This document shows positions 35,500-46,825 of a stretch of DNA of 64,000 nucleotides, in pieces. A model generated the notes under the pieces. The model was not told the origin of the DNA. It did not search any database and saw only the letters and a list, made by a program, of their open reading frames with translations. Position 1 is the first letter of the stretch. Every line of letters starts with the position of its first letter. Source of the stretch: Brienomyrus brachyistius (Eukaryota; Chordata; Actinopteri; Osteoglossiformes; Mormyridae). The stretch is taken from assembly GCF_023856365.1 (NCBI RefSeq), contig NC_064555.1:17928254-17992253 (forward strand). The letters run 5' to 3'. The position numbers and the translations under genes are program-made.

Positions 35500-36480
35500 C
35501 ACTGATCAGTCATAACATTAAAACCACCTGCCTAATATTGTGTAGGTTCCCCTTGTGCCTCCAAAACAACTCTGGCCCACAGAGTCATGGACTCCACAAG
35601 AGCTCTGAAGGTGTCCTGTGGTATCGGGCACCAAGACCTCAGCAGCAGATACTTTAAGTCCTGAAAGTTGCGAGGTGGGGCCTCCATGGATCAGACTTGT
35701 TTGTCCAACACATCCTACAGATGCTCAATTGGACTGAGAGCTGTGGAATTTGGAGGCCAGATCAACACCAGGAACTCTTTTTCATGATCCTTAAACCATT
35801 CCTGAACTATTTTTGCAGTGTGGAAGGGCGCATAATCCTGCTGATAGAGACCCCTGCCATCGGGGAATACCACTGCCATAAAGCATCACACTGTCTCCAT
35901 TAGTTCGCCTTCCCGTAGAGCATCCCAGTGCCATCTCAGATAAACGACGCACTCATAGCCAGCTGTCCACATGGTGTAACAGAAAACGCGACTCATCAGT
36001 CCAGGCCACCTTCTTCCATTGCACCAGGGTCTACTCCTGACACTCATGTGTCCATCACAGGCACTTGCAGAGGTGGACAGGAGTCAGCATGGACACTGCG
36101 ACCGATCTGCGGCTACTCGGCTCCACGTGCACCGGGGCTACCTTGCGCAGTGTGTTCTGTCGCCTTTCCATCATACCCAGCTTTATGTGTAAACGTGGAA
36201 CTGGACCTCCTTGGACCATTCTTGATAGGTAATGACCACTGCGCACTGGGAGCACCCCACAAGACCTGCTGTTCTGACCCAGTCGTCTAGCCAACACAAT
36301 TTGGCCCCTGTCGAAGTCTCTCGGATCCTTGCGCTGGCCCATTTTTACCTGCTTCTAACACATCAAGGTCTCACTGCTCCCTTGCCTAATATATAATAGC
36401 CCTCTTGGCAGGTGCCATGGTAACAAGATGATCATTGCCTTTCACTTCAGCTGTCACTGGTTGTAATGTTTTGGCTGACT
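35500..36480 (-). mobile_element. Decayed Tc1-like DNA transposon
   Basis: Inverted ends are recognisable: ACTGATCAGTCATAACATTA on the left and, reverse-complemented, AGTCAGCCAAAACATTAC on the right. The interior matches a Tc1-like family I know from teleosts, read on minus. Remnants include an HTH N-terminus (36055-36342), a DESRFLLHHVD stretch around 35990 and a segment ending in the family's RSSCGV / MDSVG region near 35590-35620. About 150 bp seem missing near 35873 relative to the family. Multiple stops show it is dead. Confidence 0.85.
36055..36342 (-). pseudogene. Tc1-like transposase N-terminal fragment
   Basis: A 95-codon frame begins MGQRKDPRDFDRGQIVLARR, the expected start of a Tc1-like transposase, whose first part is a helix-turn-helix DNA-binding domain. 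After LGQNSRS the frame departs from the family because of a deletion. Family landmarks return near the end at SVAVSMLTPVH. The full protein of this family is about 340 residues with a DDE catalytic core, so only DNA-binding scraps remain here. The rest of the core, downstream on minus, is broken by stops. Not functional. Confidence 0.8.
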
Positions 36481-36642
36481 GCTTTATGCACTGTTTAAGT
36501 GCATTTATAATGTCACCTGCTGACAAAATGAGATGGATTGTCCCACATCCTGAGTGAAAAACCATTTTTACAATACACTTGTCTAGAGATGGATGGAACA
36601 TAGCTGGTATTCAAGAGGCAGCAATGTTAGTGTGGATGTATG
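36481..36642. other. Short low-copy spacer
   Basis: This unrecognised sequence lies between the Tc1-like fossil and the SINE. Confidence 0.4.
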
Positions 36643-36858
36643 TGGGGCCCAGCGGGCTCAGCCTCTGTGTCTGTGATCGGAAGGCCACCGGCTCGAGCCC
36701 TGTCTCAGCCAAATGGTCATGTCCGTGGGCCCTCGAGCAAGGCCCTTAACCCCCAGCTCCGGGGACACTGCTGCAGGTGGCTGCCCTTTGCTGCCAAGCT
36801 TGTTCTCATCTGTCTGTAGGCAAAAAGAGAATTTCCCCATGGGGATCAATTAAGTAGC
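36643..36858 (+). mobile_element. tRNA-headed SINE with retroposon-type tail
   Basis: The head reads GGGCCCAGCGGGCTCAGCCT, the B box is GGCTCGAGCCC and the body has CTCGAGCAAGGCCCTTAACC. It ends in GAGAATTTCCCCATGGGGAT then CAATTAAGTAG, a tail shared with partner LINEs in fish. This is the most complete SINE here and its tail differs from the TGGATAAAAGC tail at 2185 and 7381. Confidence 0.75.
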
Positions 36859-37239
36859 GTAATTATTTTGTATATTTTTACAATGTCTGTTCTGCAGGAT
36901 TCCACCAGTATATTGCACATTTGCCTGTTTGTGCGGGTTTTAAAACAAAGAAAACATAAAAATTACAATCAAGAAGGAACAATGGCAGAAAATGGGTGAC
37001 CCTACCCAGAATCCCCAGCGCCATGACATCGTATAGCAGGTCGCTAATCAGCTTAACACAAAAATCTGCTGGGGAAGAAGCTGCTGCGTTCCCAACCAGG
37101 CGATGGTGATCAAAGGTAATTAAATGATCTCCAGAAAGAAGAAAAGAAGGAGAAACGCAGCGGCACAATCAGCAGAGAAACTGGAAGAGTCCGCTGAAGG
37201 CATGTGGTCTCTGCATCTCTCTCACTGCCGCCCTCTGGC
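36859..37239. other. Low-copy sequence with a CTCF-like motif
   Basis: TGCCGCCCTCTGGCA at 37226-37240 reads CCAGAGGGCGGCA on minus, close to the CTCF consensus core. Nothing else is recognised. Confidence 0.35.
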
Positions 37240-37480
37240 AAGGGAGCCTGATGAGGAGCACCGCTGGAGCTAATGAGATTAGCGCAAGAAATAACCGACT
37301 TTCCCTGGCCCGCTGCACTCAGCGATCGCCCTCCAATCAACACGGACCTCGCAGATGGGGCGCAGTGCGTCAATTTAGCACTGAGATTAGCCTCGACAGC
37401 CCAGTGCGCGCGGGGTGGCGGATACATGATCCAATCTGCGCCCCCCTCCCGTCTCACCGGAGACGCTAATCCTGTCATGC
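37240..37480. promoter_or_regulatory. Candidate enhancer with a palindromic paired-type homeodomain site
   Basis: TAATGAGATTA at 37271-37281 is an exact TAAT-N3-ATTA (P3) site, the form bound by dimers of paired-class homeodomain proteins. Another GATTAG lies at 37385-37390 and GCTAATCC near 37464. The block is unrepetitive and CpG-containing. Activity and conservation are inferred, not shown. Confidence 0.3.
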
Positions 37481-38544
37481 TTTCCACCTCATGCATGGGG
37501 GGTGGCTTTCACAACCAGGAAACATCTCCCTGGTAGGGGGATCCAGCACTCCCCCTCACGTGGCATGCGAGGATATCGTTGACCACCATTATCCAGAAGA
37601 GACGGACTTTCCAAGCATCTTTCTTCTACTCGAACCACGGGGGCTGGACAACGGCAACCAGGCATTTCAGTGTGACTGGGAATGTGACACATGAAAAATG
37701 AAACCACCAGAGATAGGGACGCCCTCTGAATATATGTCCCTTCGATCTGACCCCCCGTCAGTCTGCTTTAATATCGAACAATAAAAGGCTGACTGTCAAT
37801 GTGGCCCAGGACCAGGTTGAGAAACACTATACTAGACCACCGACTCTCCATCTTCTTTTCTAAATGCAGAAGCTCTTTGACCTTTGACCTCCTCTGCAGG
37901 GAGGTCATGACCTTATCTCTTAGTCTCATATGAGGTCAAATTAATAAATAAATATTGATTCAACCCCTCAGTTTTAGGATTTAACCTCAGCATATGAATC
38001 TCTAATATCTGGTTGCTCAGCAACACAATGAAAACGAATGTGTTGATTTGGGATCAATGATCGATATTTGTCATCTGATGAAAAAAATGACATTCTAAGA
38101 AGAAGCTTTAGATGTTGAATATTTATAATACTATGATTAAAATGTACTTCTTCCATTCATAATCCCCGTACCGCCATTGTGCTGTTTCTGCATTCATAGT
38201 GTATAAAATTTCATTGAATTCGGTTAGAGATTCCTTTGGCGTGAGATTCTGGTGGTTTGTTAAAAGATTCCAAAGTAACAGAACACATACGATGTGTCCT
38301 TCGTTTGTTTAGCAGAACACGCAGGCAGCGTTGCCAGGCAACCCAAGTGTTCCCTAAGATGTGTGATGTCACTCCGTTAAATAACAGTAGCCAGTTTGAC
38401 ACCTAAGGCCCGAGTGACTGGACTGCAATAAAATTGGACAGAGAGCGCTACAAAGGGCACTCGCAGTCATTCTGCAAACAAGTATTTGTGTGCATTCGTC
38501 ATCTCGTGATGATTAGTTTTCATTGTTATTTAAGAACAGCAGCA
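37481..38544. other. Low-copy non-coding sequence
   Basis: I recognise no gene or repeat. The stretch from 37920 to 38180 is AT-rich. Confidence 0.4.
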
Positions 38545-38668
38545 ATAACAACAAAAATAATAATAATAATGAAAATAATAATGACAATAATAATAATAAC
38601 AATAATAAGTTGAAGAATAGTGTCCCAGCACTGTGTGGGTCTCTTACCCCCCCCCCCGCCCCCCCCCG
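38545..38668. repeat. (AAT)n microsatellite and nearby poly(C)
   Basis: AAT/AAC trinucleotides run from about 38545 to 38610. Two poly(C) runs interrupted by CCG follow at about 38647-38668. Confidence 0.85.
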
Positions 38669-39511
38669 GTGCTCTGTGCTGCCTTGGTTTATTCCGGCAA
38701 ACCTTCAAACTGCTCCAAAGTCCAGTTTTTTAACCACTAAGGTGGCGGAGGAGTGATCACCCATAAGGTGTGTCACGCTGTAGTGCTGGTAACACACAGG
38801 AACCCTGAGCTGCCAGTGACCGAAGAAGCTAGCTGCTACATTTACAGTGGGAGATTAAGTGCTCATAATTAAAAATACAAAACCATTTGCCAAGGAACAT
38901 TTTCTACCTTAAGTACGACTGGCTATTCATTTCTTGGAAAAAAATTAAAGGATGAGATCAAATCTGTTGGCTTTTCTATATACATATAGAATTCATTTAA
39001 TTTTCTTAAGTAACATAACTTCAATAGTATAATTCTTGTATGTAATCATGTATTAAAGTACTTTATTACAACTGCAGCCATTGGTGACTTGAGCTTGGCA
39101 GGCTTTCCTGCGTGTCTTGATAAATACTTTATTGTGCTTAGGGGACAGAGAACTAAGCGTACCGGAAATGATCCGCCTTCCTGGGCACGTCGGATCAGTC
39201 CAATGGCATTTTTATCTGTGTTTATTTCTGTTCAGTTATACAGAAAACAACACACTAATCCGGGAGATCACTTCCAGTTCTTTGACTCGTATGTTCCTGC
39301 AGTCGATCCTCATGAATGTTAGAATGAGACACAGCTTTAGCTGTCAGTCCCAGTGTCCAGCGCAGGTTCCCCCCGCCATGAGGTATGTGTGTTTCCCCGG
39401 CAGAGACGACACAGAGGAGAATCACCGCCGGGCAGGACATCTCCATGCTGCATCCCCCCCCCCACCCCCCCGAGCCTGATCCTCAACAGGATAAATATTC
39501 ATAGCATTGAA

Positions 39512-39513
<2 letters not shown>
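38669..39513. other. Low-copy non-coding sequence
   Basis: The stretch is AT-rich at 38850-39070 and has a C-rich patch near 39455-39470. No gene is recognised. Confidence 0.4.

Positions 39514-39541
<28 letters not shown>
39514..39541. repeat. (GA)n microsatellite
   Basis: A clean AG dinucleotide run of 14 repeats. Confidence 0.95.
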
Positions 39542-39542
<1 letters not shown>

Positions 39543-39699
39543 GCAGGCCCCTGGCTTTCAAAGAGTGGGCGCTGCTTTCACACTGGCGTTGGTGGCTTTT
39601 AGCGTCCTGTCTCTGGGCGACGGGCCGACACCTTAGCGCTGCTGCCTTTCAGGGACCAGCATCTCTGGGTCGCACCATCACTCGCCTCCCTCTCCCGCC

Positions 39700-40000
39700 T
39701 TTCGATGGGAATGTTCGCGATGCACCGCTCCGTACTGTACGCGCCGCTAATTGTTAAACCCCTCCTGCTCATGACCTCTTATTTATAGAGCACAGCGGAA
39801 AAAAACAAGGGTGATTAAATCTTTTCAGCAGCGCGCAGTGGAGCCTGACTGCGCGTGAATCACAATTGCGATTAGTATTTCAGTTACAGGATTACGCGGC
39901 CTCGCTCGACGGCGCTGCGAGTAGAATGGTCACGTTTGAGATAAACCACTCATTAATCCATCGTGGGGGTGCGGGTGTTCGACAGCCGAAGCCTGATGAG
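39700..40000. promoter_or_regulatory. Candidate conserved non-coding element
   Basis: This unrepetitive block has GTGATTAAATC near 39811, CAATTGCGATTAGTATTTC near 39863 and CATTAATCCATC near 39951, alternating with CpG-rich stretches. The motif density resembles developmental enhancers. Conservation is untested. Confidence 0.27.
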
Positions 40001-40617
40001 GCTGCGTGCCCCTTTCCCCTGCCAAGCTGGAAACCGCAATTTCCAAACCTGTAAATATCAGACAGTAAGGTGGCGACATGCCAGCGCCCACTTCGACTTA
40101 TTAATAATATTTACTCTGCTCTCGGGAGAAAACACTGTCCACCAGGTCCGGAAATGAGATAAAAGGCACTGGCCCAGCACCCTCCCTGCCGGCATGTTGG
40201 GGTTCGGTATTAAAGACAGACATGCTGTTCTGACAGTACGATATTCCTGTTAACTTTAGAGGAACGGCAAAGATGACAAACCCCCTCCCCTCCCGCTTCC
40301 CGCCATTAGAGTGCTGGCGTTTGGCTCGCTGCCTTGAACTCTGAGGAAGGTATGTTTTGTGGCCATTAGGCATCTCAGACAATTGGCGGGTAGGAGGGTG
40401 GAGGTGGGTGTTGTTGCTCCCAATCAGATCCTACAAAGGAGCATGCGGGGTGGTCGCCAGTGTGGCACTCATTTACGAGACGCTCAGCCAGGTAATGATG
40501 ACGGCCTGGGAGAGAGGGGGCCGCCTAGCGCCCGAAATCGCGGCCACACTACGCTGTGGCAGCCTGCAAACAATTGGATCAGAGTGGGTGACGGAGACTG
40601 TGCAGTAATGGTGAGAG
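40001..40617. other. Low-copy non-coding sequence
   Basis: No gene or known repeat is recognised. GGTAATGATGACGGC at 40491 resembles part of a microRNA but lacks a hairpin. Confidence 0.4.
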
Positions 40618-41280
40618 GGTGTGCTGCATGTGAGTGATGCGGGAACAGCAGCTGGAACCCTGCATGCCACTGCACAGTGGGTGCCTGGCATAAGCACTGC
40701 AGGGACGGTGGCCGGGACCCTGCGGGCCACTGCGCAGTGGGTGCCTGGCATAAGCACTGCAGGGACGGCAGCCGAGACCCTGTAGGCCACTGCGCAGTGG
40801 GTGCCTGGCATAAGCACTGCAGGGACGGCGGCTGGGACCTTGCAGGCCACTGCACAGTGGATGCCTGGCATAAGCACTGCAGGGACAACGGCCGGGACCC
40901 TGCGGGCCACTGCGCAGCGGTTGAGCAGTGTGGGGACGGTAGTCAGGACCCTGCGGCCTGCTGCACAACAGTTGCTCGGGGTGAGCAATGCAGAGACGGC
41001 GGCCGGGACCCCCATAACCCGCTGTGCAGTGGAGGACCGCCTTGACTGATGCGGGGATGGCGTCCGCGACCCTGCAGCCCGCCGCACAACAGGCGCCCAG
41101 CGCGAGCGATGCGGGGACGGCAGTCGGGACTCTCACAGCTGGCTGCACAGCGGGCACTCAACACTGATGCGGGGATGGCAGCCGGGACCCCCTCGGCCCG
41201 CTGCACAGCAGGCGCCCAGCGTGAGTGATGCGGGGACGGCGGTCGGGACCCTGCGGCTTGCTGCACAGCGTATCTCTGTC
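40618..41280. repeat. 60-bp minisatellite, about 11 copies
   Basis: The unit is close to GTGCCTGGCATAAGCACTGC, AGGGACGGCGGCCGGGACCC, TGCGGGCCACTGCGCAGTGG. The left five copies are tight and the right half (from about 40920) is degenerate. The period is a multiple of 3, so frames stay open on both strands (40473-41157 minus, 40677-41045 plus). It is CpG-rich. I see no protein family in it. Confidence 0.92.
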
Positions 41281-41284
41281 AGTA

Positions 41285-41890
41285 ATGAGCTCCCATTACA
41301 GCTCGTGGCCTATGGGCCCGGCCATTCAGAGCAGCATTTTTCATCGTTTGGAATGCTAAATTATAACGAGGGCGTATGAGCCGCTGTCTGAATATGAATG
41401 AGCCGCCTTTGATAACACGCTCTGGCGTGAAGGGGGCGCAAATGGGGGACGTGGCGGCGAGACAATGAAGACGAGGCGGGGAATCACAGACCGACTTCTC
41501 AAAGTGTGTTAAACTCCACAGAATGCCATCTAATTGCAGTTTGCTCCTTTAAAGGACGCCACATTATTGCACTCTGCCAGTGTTAATGCATTTTTAAATC
41601 TATTACAACCAAATTCCTATAAGGGTGTTTATTGCGGCCAAATAAGTATCGTGCTCTGTTATGTTAAAACATGCACAAAACGCGATAAAAGGCTCCATAC
41701 AAGCTCCAATTTGTGGGGGGATTTAGGACCCCGGGGAGCGAGCGGATGACAGCAGACTCTTTTTGCCGTGGCATCGCCGTGCCTGAATAAACAGTGACCC
41801 CGAGCAAGGCAGGAAAACGGCAGCACAATAAGACCCAAAAAAACGCACATTATGTAAGGGGAGGGAACGCTTTCCAGAACTGTTCTAATT
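41285..41890. promoter_or_regulatory. Candidate conserved non-coding element cluster
   Basis: This 600-bp unrepetitive block includes GAATGCTAAATTATAACGAG near 41351, CAGAATGCCATCTAATTGCA near 41519 and AGGGTGTTTATTGCGGCC near 41622, with AT-rich patches next to CpG patches. No coding frame carries a domain. The call rests on texture only. Confidence 0.3.
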
Positions 41891-42429
41891 GTTTAGGCTC
41901 AATTTAAAACAGTATATTTGATACGGAGCCGGTGTTTCTACATTAAACTTAAGAGTATGTGTTTATGCTCTGCAGCTGCCATCCACCCTCTCTTCCCCTC
42001 TCTTTCCACTGAGTTACGCATTCAGAATTTGCCACCGGTGAAGGTCAGCAGCAGCAGTAGCTCAGGAGCGCTGTGGCGCCCCCTACGGCTGGGTCGCTGC
42101 CACGTCGGGGCTCCCAGCACCTACCATTTCGCCCCAGGAGATCTGACGTTCTACAGCCACTTCAGCTCTCTTATAAATATTCTAGTATAACAGTATTTGG
42201 AAGCTGTTGGTGGCCCTTGGCATTGCTATGCAGCAGGCAGTCTCCCTTAGGCCTGTGTACTGATGGCACAAGCTCTCGAAATCTGACCCTATAGATTTCC
42301 CTCGGAAGCCCACTGATTATTACCAGCACGAAATCCAAAGGAGCTCAGTCTGCGTGGACCGGCCGGCCGCACGTTTGTAGATATGCGGCAGTCCTGCACC
42401 TGTTGGCACGCAAAAGCCTAAAACAGTTA
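41891..42429. other. Low-copy sequence with a CTCF-like motif
   Basis: GTGGCGCCCCCTACGGCTGG at 42073-42092 contains TAGGGGGCGCCAC on minus, close to the CTCF core. A (CAG)n-like run lies near 42046-42060. No gene is seen. Confidence 0.35.
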
Positions 42430-42720
42430 ATTTCATAATACAGGAACCCACCTCAAAGAGAAACAATTACCTTTTGATTTTGTAGAGCTGTTTCCTTGGA
42501 GGTCCTGAGTTTAGCTGTGAACCTACTAATTTTCTCATTTAAATTTCTAAACGTGGAGGGAAAAAGTGATGAATTAGGTTTGATGTGTGATTTTTGCTCA
42601 TTAAGATTCACCCACAGGCAGTCAAAGCATGCGCTGAATTCTGTACGTGGGGAGAATTTCAGGATAATTCCCTCAGTGATAGAAACGGGAAAGACTTTAA
42701 CAGCTCTGGGCCATGAAAAG
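42430..42720. promoter_or_regulatory. Candidate conserved non-coding element
   Basis: An even-textured, unrepetitive block contains CTACTAATTTTCTCATTTAA near 42523 and TGCTCATTAAGATTCACC near 42596. Frames of 75 and 107 codons cross it on opposite strands but neither resembles a protein I know. It is followed by a poly(A) run at about 42721-42733. Confidence 0.27.
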
Positions 42721-43071
42721 TAAAAAAAAAAAAAGTAAACAAATAAATAACAACAGCCATAATTTGAAGGTGGCAATAATTTGATTTTTGGCTCAACTCA
42801 ATTTTCTGTTACTTATGTGTGTTGTCAAAATGTTCTCTGTGATTAGTCCATGACATTTCACAGGAACAACGAACCTAAAAGTAAGACGGCTGCTAAATTT
42901 CTCTGTTAAATATCACATTAAAATTCAATTGCACTGTTAAAAGGTAAACAGTTGAAATACATTACCCAATAAACACTAACAGGATGCAGATGCTTTAGAA
43001 GTCACAGAATCCACTGCAGTATGTCCTGTAAGTTTGCACAGCATTTTATATTTCACACTTATAATCTGATG
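42721..43071. other. AT-rich low-copy sequence
   Basis: Nothing is recognised. Confidence 0.4.
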
Positions 43072-43312
43072 CACAGTGAGGCACGGTGGCCCATTCGTAG
43101 CATTGTTACCTGTCTCTGCCATGGTTCCATGTGCGTTCCTCGTTCTCCTCATGTCGTCATGTTGTCCGGTTTCCCCCAACAGTCCAAAACATGCGGAGGT
43201 TAATTGGACTTACCAAAGTGCCCGTGGGTGTGATGTGTGAGTGTCCCCTGCGATGGGTCCGGACCCCCCTGCAACCATGAGGATAAGCAGTTACTGAAAA
43301 TGGATGGATGAA
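43072..43312 (+). mobile_element. Retroposon, most complete copy of the GGATGGATG-tail family
   Basis: Landmarks in order are GAGGCACGGTGGCCCATTCG, GTGCGTTCCTCGTTCTCC, CGGTTTCCCCCAACAGTCC, AAAACATGCGGAGGTTAATT, CCCCTGCGATGGGTCCGG, GGATAAGCAGTTACTG and the tail AAAATGGATGGATGAAT. This type of element is abundant in fish genomes. Fragments of the same family occur at 5300, 17337/18001, 32648 and 57915. Confidence 0.75.
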
Positions 43313-44265
43313 TCCGATATATGAATTGCATTATTGTGGACACATTATGGCCAGTACTCACTGTCGATTCATTCAAGACAAATTCCTTTTCTATATCAAA
43401 CTTTCTGTGTGCTTCACAGAGCTCCCATGACGGCCAACGAGAAATCAGCGAGTTCACTTGCTGATGCGCAGGAAGCAGCTGGATAGTGAGTGTATGTACT
43501 GTATGTGTTTATGGTTATGTGTGTATGAGCCGCGTCGCATCCCTCCAAGCGCTAACAAGGTCCCAGGGGAGATGCTGGCGAGAGCGCGCTGGGGAGGTAA
43601 CAGCGCGAGCCGGAAACATCGCTAACTGCTTAAACACACAGGCACGCGGAGTACAGCACGTGCACGGTAAATTGTCGAAAATAGATATTCACATTGTGAT
43701 CTGAAGAGTATGCGCGTTTCTGTCTGCTTTAACTATATTTTTTGGCAGTAAATTTAATCTATATCTACAATATTTGGATTTTGTTACAAGAATAACCCTT
43801 CCCTCTTTTAAAATTTCCGTCTTTATATTATCCCGAATAAGAAACACTCGGTTTTTTTAATTATGCGATAATATGATTTAATGTTGGTCGATATGGTTTT
43901 ATTCTGTTAATCTGTGACAAATGGTACCAAGTGTCCTTAGAATAATAAACCTTTACACTGAAATATATATTTTATATTGGAGGAAAATGTGTTATGCTGA
44001 AGAATCACAGGGGAACGTGTCCTAAAGCAAGGTCACGCCGCTCTTTCTGCGGGTCACAGACTCCGCGATGTTTCCTGACAAGCGCCGAAGAAATAAGTAT
44101 GCTTTACAAAGCGCAGCCTCTGGCTCAAAATGCGAAAAATAAAATTGCATTCATCAGAGATATTTTGTGCATAGACACAGAGGTCCTTTTTGTTTAGGAA
44201 GGTAAGGTGAAACTATTATTTTGATGGGGAAATAAGTATAATTCTTCTCTAAGGAAGCATATCTT
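43313..44265. other. Low-copy, AT-rich non-coding sequence
   Basis: No gene or repeat family is recognised. The stretch is strongly AT-rich from 43730 to 43990. Confidence 0.4.
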
Positions 44266-44306
44266 TATTTATTTATTTATTTGTATATTTATTTATTTAT
44301 TTATTC
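44266..44306. repeat. (ATTT)n microsatellite
   Basis: TTTA tetranucleotides with one TTTGTATA interruption. Confidence 0.9.
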
Positions 44307-44499
44307 TACATATCTTTCAAAATGGCTGGGATCACTATACACCGTAGCGGACAAGAGGAGTATCGTACAATCTTGCATCCATCTTGCATCCAATTTTAAT
44401 GATATAAAATGCTTATAAATAGTCCTTCGCAAGCACATTGTCTTGATACGAGATAAATCTATGGTTTATTTTAAAAAGAATCCGGATTAATGTTGATTG

Positions 44500-44830
44500 T
44501 GTTCGTGTTTTTGAAAGAACAAAAACAGGCGCGCGGTCAGCTGGCACGTGTGTTTTCACTCACTTGGCTCTCAGGCTACGTCATCATATCGTAAAGCACG
44601 ATACAAGTTAATTTTTCATTAGGACGAGCATCCTGTTCTCATAAACGGATCAAAATACAGCTGGTGGGTGAAAATAAACTCTAAAAAATGAGAGATATCA
44701 ACAGTGAGATGCAGATTCTTGTCATTTTCATGAAATATGTATTTTTACATGAATTATGCATAAGAATGACGTGGTAGTTGAATTTATACATAATGCATGA
44801 TTCGCTTGAAAAAATATAAAGACAAACTTT
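44500..44830. promoter_or_regulatory. Candidate conserved non-coding element with POU-like palindrome
   Basis: A perfect palindrome TTATGCATAA lies at 44754-44763 and ATAATGCATGATT follows near 44791; both resemble POU-type sites. TACGTCATCA near 44578 and AATGACGTGG near 44765 are CRE-like. The block lacks repeats. Function is inferred. Confidence 0.27.
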
Positions 44831-45221
44831 GTCATTTTGCAAGACAGCAAATCTCAGACTGTTTCTTGTAAATGGCTGTGAGTGGTTTGGTCCAGCAGGA
44901 GGTGAAGCCAGCCGACTCCCTGAGGTCGCATGCAGACCTGACCTTTGCTGCTTGGCTGCAAGTAATTTGTCATCGAGAGTGCCTGTTTACTGCAATAACG
45001 CACACATGCAGCAATTCAGGAGGGTCGCTGGTAAATGGGTATTTGTAGAAGCCTGCCCCCCTCCCAAAAAAAGAGATCCCACTGCTTCCTATGCCCTATG
45101 CATAAAGGTTGATCTCTTCCCACTTCCCTGTAATTTGACTTTAATTAGTAGATACTCACACATTTCCAGTGGTTCTTGCTAGCAACACAGCTAGCAAATG
45201 TCGGCCCAAGGGAGGAAGCAG
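44831..45221. other. Low-copy sequence before the 32-bp array
   Basis: A 117-codon plus frame (44829-45182) has no recognisable domain or signal peptide and is probably chance. Confidence 0.4.
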
Positions 45222-45962
45222 GACCACCTCAGACAGCTGAGTACCGTGCCCAGGGCCCCCTCAGACAGCTGAGTACCGTCCTCAGGACCCCCTCAGACAG
45301 CTGAGTACCGTCCTCAGGGCCGCCTCAGACAGCTGAGTACCGTCCTCAGGGCCCCCTCAGACAGCCGAGTACCGTCCTCAGGGCCCCCTCAGACAGCCAA
45401 GTACCTTGCCCAGGGCCCCCACAGACAGCCGAGTACCGTGCCCAGGGCCCCCACAGACAGCCGAGTACCGTGCCCAGGGCCCCCTCAGACAGCCGAGTAC
45501 CGTCCTCAGGGCCCCCTCAGACAGCCAAGTACCTTGCCCAGGGCCCCCACAGACAGCCGAGTACCGTGCCCAGGGCCCCCACAGACAGCCGAGTACCGTG
45601 CCCAGGGCCCCCACAGACAGCCGAGTACCGTGCCCAGGGCCCCCACAGACAGCCGAGAACCGTGCCCAGGGCCGCATCAGACAGCCGAGTACCATGCCCA
45701 GGGCCCCCACAGACAGCCGAGTACCGTGCCCAGGGCCCCCACAGACAGCCGAGTACCGTGCCCAGGGCCCCCACAGACAGCCGAGTACCGTGCCCAGGGC
45801 CCCCACAGACAGCCGAGTACTGTGCCCAGGGCCCCCACAGACAACTGAGTACCGTGCCCAGGGCCCCCACAGACAGCCAAGTACTGTGCCCAGGGCCCCC
45901 TCAGACAGCTGAGTACCGTCCTCAGGGCCCCCTCAGACAGCTGAGTACCGTGCCCGGGGCCA
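45222..45962. repeat. 32-bp minisatellite, about 23 copies
   Basis: The unit is CCGAGTACCGTGCCCAGGGC followed by CCCCACAGACAG, with variants CTGAGT, CCTCAGGG and CCTCAGAC. It lacks stops in every phase, so since 32 is not a multiple of 3, overlapping long frames of 117-172 codons appear in all plus frames and in minus frames. Copies in the middle are nearly identical while the ends are more varied. Confidence 0.95.
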
Positions 45963-46011
45963 CTTGCGAGCACACACACACACAGTGACTCACATAGGCT
46001 TACACAAGCAT

Positions 46012-46825
46012 ACGCACACATATGCAGTGACCTGCACACATACACACGCACACATACTCATGCATGCACACATATACAGTGACCTGCGCACACACATACT
46101 CATGCATGCACACATATACAGTGACCTGCGCACACACATACTCATGCATGCACACATATACAGTGACCTGCGCACACACACTCATGCATGCACACATATA
46201 CAGTGACCTGCGCACACACACTCATGCATGCACACATATACAGTGACCTGCGCACACACATACTCATGCATGCACACATATACAGTGATCTGCGCACACA
46301 CATACTCATGCATGCACACATATACAGTGACCTGCGCACACACATACTCATGCATGCACACATATACAGTGACCTGCGCACACACACTCATGCATGCACA
46401 CATATACAGTGACCTGCGCACACACACTCATGCATGCACACATATACAGTGACCTGCGCACACACATACTCATGCATGCACACATATGCAGTGACCTGCG
46501 CACACACATACTCATGCATGCACACATATGCAGTGACCTGCGCACACACATACTCATGCATGCACACATATGCAGTGACCTGCGCACACACATACTCATG
46601 CATGCACATATATGCAGTGACCTGCACACATACACACACACACATACTCATGCATGCACACATATACAGTGACCTGCGCACACACATACTCATGCATGCA
46701 CACATATGCAGTGACCTGCACACATACACACACACACATACTCATGCATGCACACATATACAGTGACCTGCGCACACACATACTCATGCATGCACACATA
46801 TACAGTGACCTGCGCACACATACAA
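46012..46825. repeat. 40/42-bp minisatellite, about 20 copies
   Basis: The unit is CATACTCATGCATGCACACA, TATACAGTGACCTGCGCACA, CA; some copies lack the CATA start and are 40 bp. Each unit has the palindrome TGCATGCA and is largely alternating purine/pyrimidine. All frames are open for long stretches. It lies only 50 bp from the unrelated 32-bp array. Confidence 0.95.

Noticed and set aside
40491..40505. GGTAATGATGACGGC, matching the 3' part of miR-200b and its flank
   Set aside because: The seed region in front does not match and there is no star arm upstream. A 15-base match to some microRNA is plausible by chance.
44829..45182. 117-codon plus-strand open frame before the 32-bp array
   Set aside because: No domain, signal peptide or splice context, and the length is within chance for this composition.
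45222..46825. Regular repeats that could be mistaken for a CRISPR array
   Set aside because: Units are directly adjacent with no unique spacers, and everything else in the window is vertebrate-like.
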